NCBI RefSeq assembly: GCF_000717245.1
Contig: NZ_JNYQ01000001.1
Span: forward strand, 62,001 to 126,000
From: Kitasatospora papulosa
GTDB taxonomy: Bacteria; Actinomycetota; Actinomycetes; Streptomycetales; Streptomycetaceae
Length of the DNA: 64,000 bases
Direction: 5' to 3'
Below the pieces are notes generated by a model. That model was given only the letters and a program-made list of their open reading frames with translations, was not told where the DNA came from and made no database searches. A program made the position numbers and the translations under genes. Each line of letters begins with the position of its first letter. The stretch's first letter is position 1. Below are positions 55,531 to 64,000 of the stretch, in pieces.

Positions 55531-56007
55531 TCACCCCTCGCCGTCCTGCTGCTCGTCCTTGGACCAGGGATCGCTCAGCCACAGGTCGTCGGCCGGCAGG
55601 GGGGTGAGCAGCTCGGAGAGCGCCCCGTCCAGGCCCAGCAGTCCGCTCTCGGTCCCGGGGGGCACCACCCACAGGGTGCGCTCCACCCAGGCGGTGACGG
55701 CGACCGACGGCACCTCCAGCAGGGCGTCGCCGTCGGGTGAGGTGAGCGCGACGCAGATGATGCCCCGGTCCTCCACCTTCGTCGGCCAGATCCTGACGTC
55801 CCCGTGCCCGCACGGCCGGAACGCCCCCTCCACCAGCAGCTCCCGGGCGAACGTCCAGTGCACGGGCGACTCGGAGCCGATGTGGAAGGTGATGTGCACG
55901 GCGTACGGGTCGTCGGTGAAGTAGGCCAGCCGGGCGGGCACGGCCACGGACCGCTCGGGCGACAGGACCAGTTGCACTTCGAGCTCGCGTTCCACGGCGT
56001 TCTGCAT
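55531..56007 (-). CDS. ssgG: SsgA-like sporulation/cell-division protein (SsgG)
   Basis: 158 residues, a single SALP domain found only in sporulating actinomycetes: LVLSPERSVAVPARLAYFTD, DPYAVHITFHIG, WTFARELLVEGAFRPCGHGD and WPTKVEDRGIICVALTSPDG. SALPs guide septum-site selection and wall remodelling during sporulation; SsgG is reported to help place every septum correctly. The symbol comes from position next to the RDD and M6 protease genes as in S. coelicolor; another ssg paralogue cannot be excluded from sequence alone. It is convergent with the oxidase gene, 16 bp apart. Confidence 0.88.
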   Translation of the reverse strand: MQNAVERELEVQLVLSPERSVAVPARLAYFTDDPYAVHITFHIGSESPVHWTFARELLVEGAFRPCGHGDVRIWPTKVEDRGIICVALTSPDGDALLEVPSVAVTAWVERTLWVVPPGTESGLLGLDGALSELLTPLPADDLWLSDPWSKDEQQDGEG

Positions 56008-56223
56008 GAGGGTGCACGACCTTCCGATGCTCGTAGGGGCCGGTCCTCCGACCGGTCCTCACAAGGAGAGAGCGCCCTGCCGGACGTCTATGACGCGACT
56101 TCCCAGAAAAACTTGTCCGGACCCTGAAAGTGGTCCAAACGGCAGGACGGGCCCGGGGGCGCTCGGTGGTCTGATAGATGTGGACCCTTGTATGAGGCCT
56201 CGAAGAGATACGGGACCACGGTG

Positions 56224-57702
56224 ATGAGCGCCCCAACCCCGGCACCCGGTGACGAAAGCCCCCGCGAGGGCTACTACCCCGACCCGTCCATCCCCGGATA
56301 CGTCCGGTACTGGAACGGCGCCGCGTGGGTCCCCGGCACCAGCCGGCCCGCGCCCCAGGGCGGGATGACACCCGCGACGCCGCCCGCCCCGGTGGACGAG
56401 ACGGGCCCGATGTACCTCGACGAGGTCGAGGGGGCGGACACCGCGCGCGGTGACGGCGGTTCGGGAACCGGTCAGCCGGACGCGGCACCCGGCAGATCCC
56501 TGCCGGCGACGGCCTGGCAGGCGGACACCTCCCGGCAGACCGGCTTCGGCGGCGACCGCGACAACCGCGTCTCGTGGGGCGGCCAGGACCCGCGTACCCC
56601 CGAGGCCCGCACCCCCGAGGCCCGTACGTCCGGCCCCACGGCCCCGCCCGCCGCCTCCGCCCCCGCGGACGGCGCGCCCCCCGGCCCCGACCCGACGCGT
56701 GGCGCCCTGCCCGGTATGCGCGACGGCAGCGACGAGGTGACCGACGGCACCGTGACCATCCGCGCGGACCGGCCCGGAAGCGGCGGCCGTCCGCCGGCCG
56801 AGGGTACGGTCACGATCCGCGCGGTGGGCCCCGCCGCCGACCGTCCTCCGCGTCCGCGTGCGGAGGAGCCCGCGGGTCCCGGGCACCACGACGGCACGCT
56901 GACGATCCGCGCCGTGCAGCCCGGCGGCACCGCGCGTCCCGCCCCCGCCCCGGCGCCCGCTCCCGTGCCGGCCCCGCAGCCGCAGGGGCTGAACACCCCT
57001 CTGACTCCGGGCCCCGGCGGCGGATCCGCGTCCTGGCCGCAGCAGGTCCACCAGCTCGCCCAGCCCGAGCAGACCGCGCGCCCCCAGCAGCCCCTGCCGC
57101 AGCAGAGCCCCGTGCTCGCGCAGCAGCAGGGCGTCGGGCCGGAGCAGCAGCAGCCCGTCGTGCCCTGGAAACCCGTGGCGGACGACCCCTTCCAGCAGCT
57201 CGCACGGTCCCAGGCGTCCGCCAGGCCCGCGGCACTCGGCAAGCGGCTGGCCGCACGGATCGTGGACACGGTCGTCCTCGGCGCGGTCGTCGGCGCGGTC
57301 GGCTTCCCGCTGGTCACCCAGGCGCTGGAGCACATCGACGAGAAGATCGAAGCGGCGAAGACGTCCGGTGAGACGGTCACGGTCTGGCTCCTGGACTCCA
57401 CCACGGCCGGCCTGTTCGGCGGGGTGCTCGCGGCGTTCCTGGTCCTCGGCTTCCTCCTGGAGGCCGTGCCCACCTCCCGGTGGGGCCGCACCCTGGGCAA
57501 GAAGCTGTGCGGGATCGAGGTGCGGGACATCGAGTCCCACGACGCGCCGAGCCTGGGGGCCGCCCTGCGCCGGTGGCTGGTGTACGGGGTGCTCGGCCTT
57601 GCCGTCGTCGGCGTGGTCAACGTGCTCTGGTGCCTGGTGGACCGTCCGTGGCGCCAGTGCTGGCACGACAAGGCGGCCCGCACCTTCGTCGCGGGCCGGT
57701 AA
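56224..57702 (+). CDS. RDD family membrane protein with DUF2510 head
   Basis: 492 residues from ATG 56224 (GTG 56221 also possible). It starts with a DUF2510-type motif (EGYYPDPSIPGYVRYWNGAA), common on actinobacterial membrane proteins. A long Pro/Ala/Gln-rich linker carries three GT(V/L)TIRA repeats and a short RTPEA repeat. The C-terminal about 150 residues are an RDD domain: GKRLAARIVDTVVLGAVVGA, then GRTLGKKLCGIEVRD, then two more helices. RDD proteins may be transporters, and sodium/proton exchange has been shown for one. Confidence 0.88.
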   Translation: MSAPTPAPGDESPREGYYPDPSIPGYVRYWNGAAWVPGTSRPAPQGGMTPATPPAPVDETGPMYLDEVEGADTARGDGGSGTGQPDAAPGRSLPATAWQADTSRQTGFGGDRDNRVSWGGQDPRTPEARTPEARTSGPTAPPAASAPADGAPPGPDPTRGALPGMRDGSDEVTDGTVTIRADRPGSGGRPPAEGTVTIRAVGPAADRPPRPRAEEPAGPGHHDGTLTIRAVQPGGTARPAPAPAPAPVPAPQPQGLNTPLTPGPGGGSASWPQQVHQLAQPEQTARPQQPLPQQSPVLAQQQGVGPEQQQPVVPWKPVADDPFQQLARSQASARPAALGKRLAARIVDTVVLGAVVGAVGFPLVTQALEHIDEKIEAAKTSGETVTVWLLDSTTAGLFGGVLAAFLVLGFLLEAVPTSRWGRTLGKKLCGIEVRDIESHDAPSLGAALRRWLVYGVLGLAVVGVVNVLWCLVDRPWRQCWHDKAARTFVAGR

Positions 57703-57791
57703 GGGCCTCTTTACGCCCGTGGGCTGACACCCCGTCCCCCGAAGGGCCCTGAGCCGTTGCGGGCCTTCACCGGCCGGGGTGCACTGCCCCC

Positions 57792-58436
57792 ATGAGCACT
57801 GAACCACCGCCTCCGCCCCCTGACGACGACCCCTTCTCGAAGAGGCCGCCGCAGGGACCTCCGAGCGGTTCGCCCTACGACAGCGGGCCGCCTCCGCCCC
57901 CGCCGCCGAACGACCCGTACGGCGGCGGTGGGCCCTACGGCGGTGCCGATCCGCTGGCCGGCATGCCGCCGCTCGCCGAACCGGGCAAGCGGATCCTCGC
58001 GCGGCTGATCGACTTCCTCATCATCTCGATCCCGCTGTACCTGATCTCGCTGCCCTTCGGCGGTGCGGTCGACGTCTCGGACGACGGCAACGACGACTTC
58101 GGCAACGCGGTGGGCAACGCCTACACCGGCCACCAGCTCGTCTGGTCGCTGATCGGTCTGGTGGTGTACGTCACCTACGACACGTACTTCACCCACAAGG
58201 ACGGCCGGACGCCGGGCAAGCGGCTGCTGAAGATGCGCGTCGCGATGCTCAACGACGGCTCGGTCCCCGACACGAGCTCCTCGCTGATGCGTGCCGTGGT
58301 GCTCTGGCTCCCGGCGCTGCTGTGCTGCCCGTGCCTGTGGTGGCTGATCAACATCGTGCTGATGTTCACCGACAAGCCCTACCGGCAGGGCCTGCAGGAC
58401 AAGGCGGGCAAGACCGTGGTGGTCAGCGTCCCGTGA
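57792..58436 (+). CDS. RDD family membrane protein
   Basis: 214 residues. A Pro/Gly-rich head (about 1-65), then an RDD domain: PGKRILARLIDFLIISIPLY, KDGRTPGKRLLKMRVAM and helices ending in FTDKPYRQGLQDKAGKTVVV. A shorter paralogue of the preceding gene, 89 bp downstream on the same strand. It lacks the DUF2510 head. Confidence 0.9.
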   Translation: MSTEPPPPPPDDDPFSKRPPQGPPSGSPYDSGPPPPPPPNDPYGGGGPYGGADPLAGMPPLAEPGKRILARLIDFLIISIPLYLISLPFGGAVDVSDDGNDDFGNAVGNAYTGHQLVWSLIGLVVYVTYDTYFTHKDGRTPGKRLLKMRVAMLNDGSVPDTSSSLMRAVVLWLPALLCCPCLWWLINIVLMFTDKPYRQGLQDKAGKTVVVSVP

Positions 58437-58447
58437 GCGGCCGTTCC

Positions 58448-58738
58448 TCAGCGGCGCAGTGAGTGCTCACCGACGTGCCGGCGCTGAGCGGCGGCGATCT
58501 CGATGTCCTCGATCGTGCGGTGCGTGCGGGCGGCGGTGGGCGGCGGCGTCGCTCTCCGGACCGGCCTCGTGCGGGCCGGGAGGGCCATGGCCACCAGCAG
58601 GCCCAGCACCATCGCCGCGGTCCCGACGGCGGCGACACCGATGCCGGACTCCGTGCGGAACAGCAGCAGCATGGCGAGGGCGGAGAAGACGACGGTGGCC
58701 GAACCGTAGGAGTACTGTGCGGCAGTCGGACGCGGCAT
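58448..58738 (-). CDS. Small two-helix membrane protein
   Basis: 96 residues. Two hydrophobic helices (YGSATVVFSALAMLLLF and AAVGTAAMVLGLLVAMALPA) are followed by a basic, Pro/Thr-rich cytoplasmic tail ending RRHVGEHSLRR. I do not recognise the family. It is convergent with the RDD gene, 11 bp apart. Confidence 0.7.
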   Translation of the reverse strand: MPRPTAAQYSYGSATVVFSALAMLLLFRTESGIGVAAVGTAAMVLGLLVAMALPARTRPVRRATPPPTAARTHRTIEDIEIAAAQRRHVGEHSLRR

Positions 58739-59037
58739 GGCGGTATCCGTCCTCGGGGCGTCGGATAGGGAAGTCTCTCAACACGTTCGCACTGTCAATC
58801 GACTCTACGACGGTGGATGCCCGTGAGGAACCGGCAGTAAGCGTGACCTAACCCTCGGTACCGGTGCACGGGGGGCGCACTGAGTCACGCTCCTGCCGAC
58901 AAGGGCTCCGGACGCGCCGGTTGACGGATCGAAGGGCCCGTGAGCCACGTCCGGATACCGGAAGACGACTCCCGCATAGTGCACTTGGTGTGTGCAAGTC
59001 AAGGTCTGTCTTTTCTCTCATAACTCCGATCAAATGT

Positions 59038-59051
59038 CGTCACTTGTGACG
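59038..59051 (+). promoter_or_regulatory. Palindrome upstream of the M6 protease
   Basis: CGTCAC-TT-GTGACG has perfect 6-bp arms, 68 bp before the start. The 58739-59119 gap holds no gene; TTGACG at 58921-58926 is an isolated -35-like box. Confidence 0.4.
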
Positions 59052-59119
59052 CGTTGAACGCGCGCGGCCCCGTGATCACCCCTGGCCGCGGACGCGAACG
59101 CCGGGGAGGACTGCATCAA

Positions 59120-61519
59120 GTGACCACTCAGAGACGGGCGCTGCGCGCAACCGCCGTAGCCGTATGCCTGGCCGCCACCGCCGCGACGGCCTCCGCCTTC
59201 GCCACGGCGCAGGCGGACGACAGGGCGCCGGCATCCGGCGCCACCACCGTGGACCGGCGCGACCCCGCACCGGCCAAGGCGCACGAGCACGACCTGGAAG
59301 GCCCCTTCAGCAAGGAGCAGGACGCCCAGCGTCAGGCCGCGCTGGAGCAGGTCCTGTCCGGGGACAAGAAGGTGACCGCCAAGGGCGGTTCCAAGGTCGT
59401 CAAGCTCGGCAAGAGCAAGTACGTCGAGCTCGGCCGGGAGAAGACCGACAAGATCTTCACGATCCTCGTGGAGTTCGGCGACCAGGTCGACGACACCACG
59501 ATGTTCGACCCCGACGGCGACGGCCCGAAGCCCCCGGTCAAGAAGTACGGCGGCACGCCCGGCCCGCTGCACAACCGGATAGCCGAGCCGGACCCGGCGA
59601 AGGACAACAGCACCGCCTGGCAGGCCGACTACGACCAGGCCCACTTCCAGGACCTCTACTTCGGTGAGGGCAAGGGCAAGGACTCGCTCAAGACGTACTA
59701 CGAGAAGACGTCCTCCGGGCGCTACTCCGTCGACGGCGAGGTCTCCGACTGGGTCAAGGTCCCTTACAACGAGGCCCGTTACGGCTCGAACTACTGCGGT
59801 TCGACCAACTGCGCCAACGTCTGGGACGCGGTCCGCGACGGCGTCAACGCCTGGGTCGCCGACCAGAAGGCCAAGGGCCGCACGCAGGCCCAGATCAAGG
59901 CCGACCTGGCGCAGTACGACCAGTGGGACCGCTACGACTTCGACGGCGACGGCGACTTCAACGAGCCCGACGGCTACATCGACCACTTCCAGCTGGTCCA
60001 CGCCGGCGAGGACGAGTCCGCGGGCGGCGGCGCCGAGGGCACCGACGCCATCTGGGCGCACCGCTGGTACGCCTACGGCACCAACGCCGGTGCGACGGGC
60101 CCCGCGAACAACAAGGCCGGCGGCGCCCAGGTCGGCGACACGGGCATCTGGGTCGGCGACTACACCGCGCAGCCCGAGAACGGCGGCCTGGGCGTGTTCG
60201 CCCACGAGTACGCCCACGACCTCGGCCTCCCGGACCTGTACGACACGTCCGGCGGCGGCGAGAACTCGGTCGGCTTCTGGTCGCTGATGTCGGCGGGCTC
60301 CTGGCTCGGCACCGGCAAGGGCGAGATCGGCAACCTCCCCGGCGACATGACCGCCTGGGACAAGCTGCAGCTCGGCTGGCTCGACTACGACACGGCCAAG
60401 GCCGCGACGAGGTCGACGCACAAGCTGGGTGTGTCGGAGTACAACACCAAGGACAAGCAGGCGCTCGTCGTCGAGCTGCCCGAGAAGGAAGTCACCACCA
60501 CGGTGACGAAGCCCGCGCAGGGCTCGAAGCAGTGGTGGAGCGACATGGGCGACGACCTGTCGAACACCCTGACGCGCTCGGTCGACCTGACCGGCAGGAC
60601 CTCCGCGTCGCTGGACCTGTCCGGCTGGTACGACATCGAGGCCGACTACGACTACCTCTACACCGAGGTCTCGGACAACGGCGGCACCAGCTGGACCCCG
60701 CTCGACGGCACGGCGGACGGCAAGGCCATCCCGCGTGACGCCAGCGACAAGCCGGCCCTGACCGACGTCTCCGGCGCGGTCAAGAAGCTCTCGTACCCGC
60801 TGAACGCCTACGCGGGCAAGAAGATCGACCTGCGCTTCCGCTACCAGACGGACGGCGGCGCGGGCGGCAAGGGCTTCACCGCCGACGCCATCACCGTCAC
60901 CGCCGACGGCGCCGTCCTCTTCGCCGACGACGCCGAGGGCGACGACAACGGATGGACCGCCAAGGGCTTCTCGCGGATCGGTGAGTCGTTCACCAACGAC
61001 TACCCGCAGTACTACATCGCCGAGAACCGCCAGTACGTCTCGTACGACAAGACCCTCGAGGTCGGCCCGTACAACTTCGGCTTCTCCACCACCCGTCCGG
61101 ACTGGGTCGAGCACTACTCGTACCAGAACGGCCTGATGGTGTGGCTCTGGGACACCTCCCAGAAGGACAACAACACGTCCGCGCACCCCGGACAGGGCCT
61201 GATCCTTCCGGTGGACTCCCACGCCAAGCCGCTGAAGTGGACGAACGGCTCGCTCCTGCGCAACAAGATCCAGCCTTTCGACGCGCCGTTCAGCTGGTAC
61301 CCGAACAAGGGCTTCACGCTGCACAACGCGGATGTCGCGCTGAAGATCAAGCCGTCGCTGGGCGTCCCGGTCTTCGACGACCGCAAGGGCACCTACTGGT
61401 ACGAGGAGAACCCGACCGGAAGCGTCAAGGTTTCTGACACCAACACCCGGATCTCCATCGTGAACGAGCCGCTCAGCGGCTCGACGATGACCGTGAAGGT
61501 CGGCCCCTCGGGCAAGTAG
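59120..61519 (+). CDS. Secreted M6 family metalloprotease (immune inhibitor A-like)
   Basis: 799 residues from GTG 59120, with GGGGAGGA upstream; an in-frame ATG at 59054 would bury the signal. Signal peptide about 1-32 (ATAVAVCLAATAATASAFAT), a propeptide, then the zinc site HEYAH (His362, Glu363, His366) in VFAHEYAHDLGLPDLYDTSG. Asp-rich calcium-binding-like loops (YDFDGDGDFNEPDGYIDH) lie just upstream. The second half is a beta-sandwich and tail region typical of immune inhibitor A. It is exported to degrade proteins outside the cell. Confidence 0.93.
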   Translation: MTTQRRALRATAVAVCLAATAATASAFATAQADDRAPASGATTVDRRDPAPAKAHEHDLEGPFSKEQDAQRQAALEQVLSGDKKVTAKGGSKVVKLGKSKYVELGREKTDKIFTILVEFGDQVDDTTMFDPDGDGPKPPVKKYGGTPGPLHNRIAEPDPAKDNSTAWQADYDQAHFQDLYFGEGKGKDSLKTYYEKTSSGRYSVDGEVSDWVKVPYNEARYGSNYCGSTNCANVWDAVRDGVNAWVADQKAKGRTQAQIKADLAQYDQWDRYDFDGDGDFNEPDGYIDHFQLVHAGEDESAGGGAEGTDAIWAHRWYAYGTNAGATGPANNKAGGAQVGDTGIWVGDYTAQPENGGLGVFAHEYAHDLGLPDLYDTSGGGENSVGFWSLMSAGSWLGTGKGEIGNLPGDMTAWDKLQLGWLDYDTAKAATRSTHKLGVSEYNTKDKQALVVELPEKEVTTTVTKPAQGSKQWWSDMGDDLSNTLTRSVDLTGRTSASLDLSGWYDIEADYDYLYTEVSDNGGTSWTPLDGTADGKAIPRDASDKPALTDVSGAVKKLSYPLNAYAGKKIDLRFRYQTDGGAGGKGFTADAITVTADGAVLFADDAEGDDNGWTAKGFSRIGESFTNDYPQYYIAENRQYVSYDKTLEVGPYNFGFSTTRPDWVEHYSYQNGLMVWLWDTSQKDNNTSAHPGQGLILPVDSHAKPLKWTNGSLLRNKIQPFDAPFSWYPNKGFTLHNADVALKIKPSLGVPVFDDRKGTYWYEENPTGSVKVSDTNTRISIVNEPLSGSTMTVKVGPSGK

Positions 61520-61544
61520 TCGATAAAGAGCCAGGTCACAGCAT

Positions 61545-61580
61545 GATCGGCCGTCGCCCTCTAGCGGGCGGCGGCCGATC
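61545..61580 (+). terminator. Terminator of the M6 protease
   Basis: GATCGGCCG pairs with CGGCCGATC, extended inside by a T-G pair and CGCC with GGCG: 14 bp, followed by GTGTTT. Confidence 0.85.
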
Positions 61581-61643
61581 GTGTTTAGGTGCGTCCTACC
61601 GGATCCTTATTGACACGAAGTCTTACGGGGGGGAGCGCGAAGC

Positions 61644-61988
61644 ATGGCAGGCGGAGGTTTCTGCAGGTTGCCCAACGGCACCGTGGTGGTGGCACTCACC
61701 CTGAACGGCCCGGCGGCCGGAGCGGGGCCCGGAGCACAGGTCCGGGTGCTGGTGCACGCCGCGAACCGGGCGCGCGCCCTGACCAGGCTGCGCAACCTCG
61801 GCATGCGCGCCGTCTACCTCAGGGGCAACGCCCAGCCGCCGACCCCGGACGAGGTCACGGCGGTCCTGCACCACCCGGACGGTCTGCTCTGGCGCACCGC
61901 TCCCCAGACCGGCCAGGAGCTCTGGCACCCCATACGGGCACTGCTGGGGTCCGCCGGATACGCCGGACCCGCCCGCCCGGCGGCCTGA
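61644..61988 (+). CDS. Small conserved-type hypothetical protein
   Basis: 114 residues from ATG 61644, with GGGGGGAG upstream. No family recognised. One Cys, alternating beta-like segments (NGTVVVALTLNGPA; GAQVRVLVHAANR; LGMRAVYLRGN) and no membrane helix. Strong GC bias at third positions supports a real gene. It lies between the M6 protease terminator and nicotinamidase. Confidence 0.65.
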   Translation: MAGGGFCRLPNGTVVVALTLNGPAAGAGPGAQVRVLVHAANRARALTRLRNLGMRAVYLRGNAQPPTPDEVTAVLHHPDGLLWRTAPQTGQELWHPIRALLGSAGYAGPARPAA

Positions 61989-62037
61989 GCGCGGCACGCC
62001 CGGCGCGAAGCGCACCTGGACCGCGCCCGCGGGGGAC

Positions 62038-62622
62038 TCAGACGACCGGCTTGCCCGACAGCTCCACACCCGCGGTGCGCAGCTCCTCCAGGGCCCGCGC
62101 CGTGGTCCCCTCGGCGACACCGGCCGTCAGGTCCAGCAGCACATGCGTGGCGAAACCCTCGCGGGCGGCGTCCAGGGCGGTGGCCCGCACACAGTGGTCC
62201 GTGGCGATGCCGACCACGTCGACCGCGGTGACGGAACGGTCCCGCAGCCACTGGGCGAGCCCGGTGCCGTTCTCGTCGACGCCCTCGAACCCGCTGTACG
62301 CCGCGGTGTACGCACCCTTGTCGAAGACGGTGTCGATCGCCCCGGAGGCGACCGCGGGGGCGAAATTGGGGTGGAAGCCCACACCCTCCGTGCCGGCGAC
62401 GCAGTGCGGCGGCCAGGAGCGCTCGAAGTCGGGGGCCGAGGAGAAGTGGTCACCGGGATCGATGTGGTGGTCCCGGGTGGCCACGACGTGGCTGTAGCCG
62501 GGCTGGGCGTCGCCGATCAGGTCGGTGATGGCGGCGGCGACATCGGCGCCGCCCGCCACCGCGAGGCTGCCACCCTCGCAGAAGTCGTTCTGAACGTCGA
62601 CGACGATCAAGGCGCGATGCAT
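62038..62622 (-). CDS. pncA: Nicotinamidase
   Basis: 194 residues of the isochorismatase fold. Hydrolyses nicotinamide to nicotinate for NAD salvage. Catalytic triad Asp9 (IVVDVQNDF), Lys102 (FDKGAYT) and Cys144 (TDHCVRAT). The metal site is in ATRDHHIDPGDHFSS. It lies downstream of nicotinate phosphoribosyltransferase on the same strand, the enzyme that uses its product. Confidence 0.95.
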   Translation of the reverse strand: MHRALIVVDVQNDFCEGGSLAVAGGADVAAAITDLIGDAQPGYSHVVATRDHHIDPGDHFSSAPDFERSWPPHCVAGTEGVGFHPNFAPAVASGAIDTVFDKGAYTAAYSGFEGVDENGTGLAQWLRDRSVTAVDVVGIATDHCVRATALDAAREGFATHVLLDLTAGVAEGTTARALEELRTAGVELSGKPVV

Positions 62623-62764
62623 GACGGTTGTCCTTCGGTGGGGGTTCGGCGTGTTCTGCGGACCGTGGCGGTGGGGATGCCACCGAGCCTAGAGACTCGG
62701 CGCACCCTGCGGGAGGGGGTGCACGCATCGGCTCTCCCCTTGGCCCGCCCGGCGGTGCGGCGCC

Positions 62765-62802
62765 GGTCCCGGGGAGCACCGTCGGGCGGGCTCCCCGGAA
62801 CC
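62765..62802 (-). terminator. Likely terminator of the phosphoribosyltransferase gene
   Basis: GGTCCCGGGGAGC (62765-62777) pairs with GCTCCCCGGAACC (62790-62802) with one mismatch, in the 232-bp gap before pncA. If it is efficient, pncA needs its own promoter. Confidence 0.55.
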
Positions 62803-62854
62803 GGACCGGCGCCCGGGGACGGGGTGGGCAGGTCCTTCGTGTACCCCGAGGACC

Positions 62855-64000
62855 TCAGACGTACTCCGTCGGCAGCACCGGCTCCCCGCGCGACAGCTGC
62901 ATCGCCGACATCGGCAGCCCGGCGCGTGCCGCGCTGTGGCGCTCCCGAGCGGCCTCCAGCGGCTCCCGGGCGACGACCTCGCCGCCCTTGACCAGCTCCA
63001 CCAGGAGCTGCCGGTCGGCCAGCTCCGCCGGGACGTCACCGGTGCCGATCACCTCCGCCTCCGCGACCCCGTACTCGTCCAGCCGGCGCGCCGCCCACTT
63101 GCGGCCGCCCTTCGACGACTTCGCACCCAGCGACTTCTTCACCACCGGCAGCAGCGGATCGGCCGGATCCGCGGACCGCGCACGCGCCACCAGCTTGTAG
63201 ACCATGGAGCACGTCGGGTGCCCGCTGCCGGTCACCAGCTGCGTGCCCACGCCGTACGCGTCGACCGGGGCGGCGGCCAGCGAGGCGATCGCGTACTCGT
63301 CCAGGTCGGAGGTCACCACGATCTTCGTCTCCGTGGCACCCAGCTCGTCCAGCTGCTGACGCACCCGGTGCGCGACGAGCAGCAGGTCGCCCGAGTCGAT
63401 CCGTACGGCCCCGAGCTCCGGGCCCGCGATCTCCACCGCCGTACGGACCGCCTCGGTCACGTCGTAGGTGTCGACCAGCAGCGAGGTGCCCCGGCCCAGC
63501 GAGTCCACCTGGGCCTGGAACGCGTCCCGCTCGCTGTCGTGCAGCAGGGTGAAGGCGTGCGCGCTCGTCCCGACCGTCGGGATGTTGTAGCGGAAGCCCG
63601 CGGCGAGGTCCGAGGTGGTGTGGAAGCCGCCGATGTACGCGGCACGGGCCGACGCCACCGCCGACAGCTCGTGCGTGCGCCGGGCGCCCATCTCGATGAG
63701 CCGGCGTCCGCCCGCGGCGGCCGACATCCGGGACGCGGCGGCCGCGATCGCCGAGTCGTGGTTCAGGATCGACAGGATCACGGTCTCCAGCAGCACGCAC
63801 TCGGCGAAGGAGCCCTCCACCCGCAGGAGCGGGGAGCCCGGGAAGTAGACCTCGCCCTCCGGGTAGCCCCAGATGTCGCCGCTGAAGCGGTAGTCCGCCA
63901 GCCAGTCGACGGTGGAGGCGTCCACGATGTCCTGGTCGCGCAGGAAGGCGAGCATCTCGTCGTCGAAGTGGAAGTTCTCCACCGCGTCGAGCACGCGCCC
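62855..64000 (-). CDS. pncB: Nicotinate phosphoribosyltransferase (partial)
   Basis: The last 381 residues are present and the N-terminus lies beyond the right edge, since the frame is open to base 64000. It makes nicotinate mononucleotide from nicotinate and phosphoribosyl pyrophosphate. Seen: GYPEGEVYFPGSPLLRVEGS, SAAAGGRRLIEMGARRTHEL, ALSAV..ARAAYIGGFHTTS region, VDTYDVTE and VRIDSGDLLLVAHRVRQQL, all typical of the family. It precedes pncA, forming an NAD salvage pair. Confidence 0.94.
   Translation of the reverse strand, partial: GRVLDAVENFHFDDEMLAFLRDQDIVDASTVDWLADYRFSGDIWGYPEGEVYFPGSPLLRVEGSFAECVLLETVILSILNHDSAIAAAASRMSAAAGGRRLIEMGARRTHELSAVASARAAYIGGFHTTSDLAAGFRYNIPTVGTSAHAFTLLHDSERDAFQAQVDSLGRGTSLLVDTYDVTEAVRTAVEIAGPELGAVRIDSGDLLLVAHRVRQQLDELGATETKIVVTSDLDEYAIASLAAAPVDAYGVGTQLVTGSGHPTCSMVYKLVARARSADPADPLLPVVKKSLGAKSSKGGRKWAARRLDEYGVAEAEVIGTGDVPAELADRQLLVELVKGGEVVAREPLEAARERHSAARAGLPMSAMQLSRGEPVLPTEYV

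Noticed and set aside
61610..61615. Perfect TTGACA as a promoter for the 61644 gene
   Set aside because: No -10 box lies at 16-19 bp; the downstream DNA is G-rich.
1..64000. CRISPR arrays, insertion sequences, prophage or biosynthetic gene cluster
   Set aside because: I saw no regular spacer array, transposase, integrase, phage structural gene or PKS/NRPS domain.

Overview
The window looks like a piece of a Streptomyces chromosome. It is very GC-rich with strong third-position GC, uses many GTG and TTG starts, and carries ssgG (an SsgA-like cell-division protein), SigU-type ECF sigma and anti-sigma genes, an HU protein, an actinobacterial tmRNA and matB-type aggregation genes. From memory, the gene order is close to the S. 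coelicolor region around SCO2920-SCO2968. I could not run a comparison.

Layout. 1-2.5 kb: end of ftsX, an S41 protease, smpB and ssrA (tmRNA), forming a division and ribosome-rescue block. 2.5-9.1 kb: an MFS exporter divergent from a LysR regulator, then a small membrane protein, a deacetylase-glycosyltransferase fusion (matB) and an acyltransferase, probably an exopolysaccharide operon. 9.3-12.5 kb: nitrate transporter narK, the nitrogen regulator nnaR (uroporphyrinogen synthase fold plus winged helix) and a GNAT acetyltransferase. 12.6-17.3 kb: a CGNR regulator, sigU-rsuA and a HelD-like helicase. 17.4-22.8 kb: a probable structured small RNA, malic enzyme, HU, murA, a YqgE protein and a DUF3039 protein. 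22.9-27.9 kb: a sugar ABC operon (binding protein, two permeases, intracellular GH20 hexosaminidase, no ATPase) behind a promoter overlapped by a DasR-like operator. 28-33 kb: a three-gene xanthine dehydrogenase-like operon whose molybdenum subunit has lost hallmark active-site residues and whose Fe-S subunit carries a very long disordered head.

33.2-41.0 kb is the most unusual part. Two divergent, paralogous three-gene cassettes each encode a small helical protein, a ~770-residue protein with an N-terminal WxG domain, and a lipoprotein. They lie on either side of a tRNA-Cys gene. They look like a type VII-associated secreted system with no local secretion machinery, and nothing in the sequence states its function.

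41-64 kb returns to core genes: an MFS transporter, a DEAD-like helicase, an IclR regulator, a Lon-like serine protease, a glycine betaine/choline-type ABC operon on the minus strand, an Lrp regulator divergent from 4-hydroxyphenylpyruvate dioxygenase, a TPR protein, an FAD-linked oxidase, ssgG, two RDD membrane proteins, a secreted M6 metalloprotease, a nicotinamidase and a nicotinate phosphoribosyltransferase that runs off the right edge.
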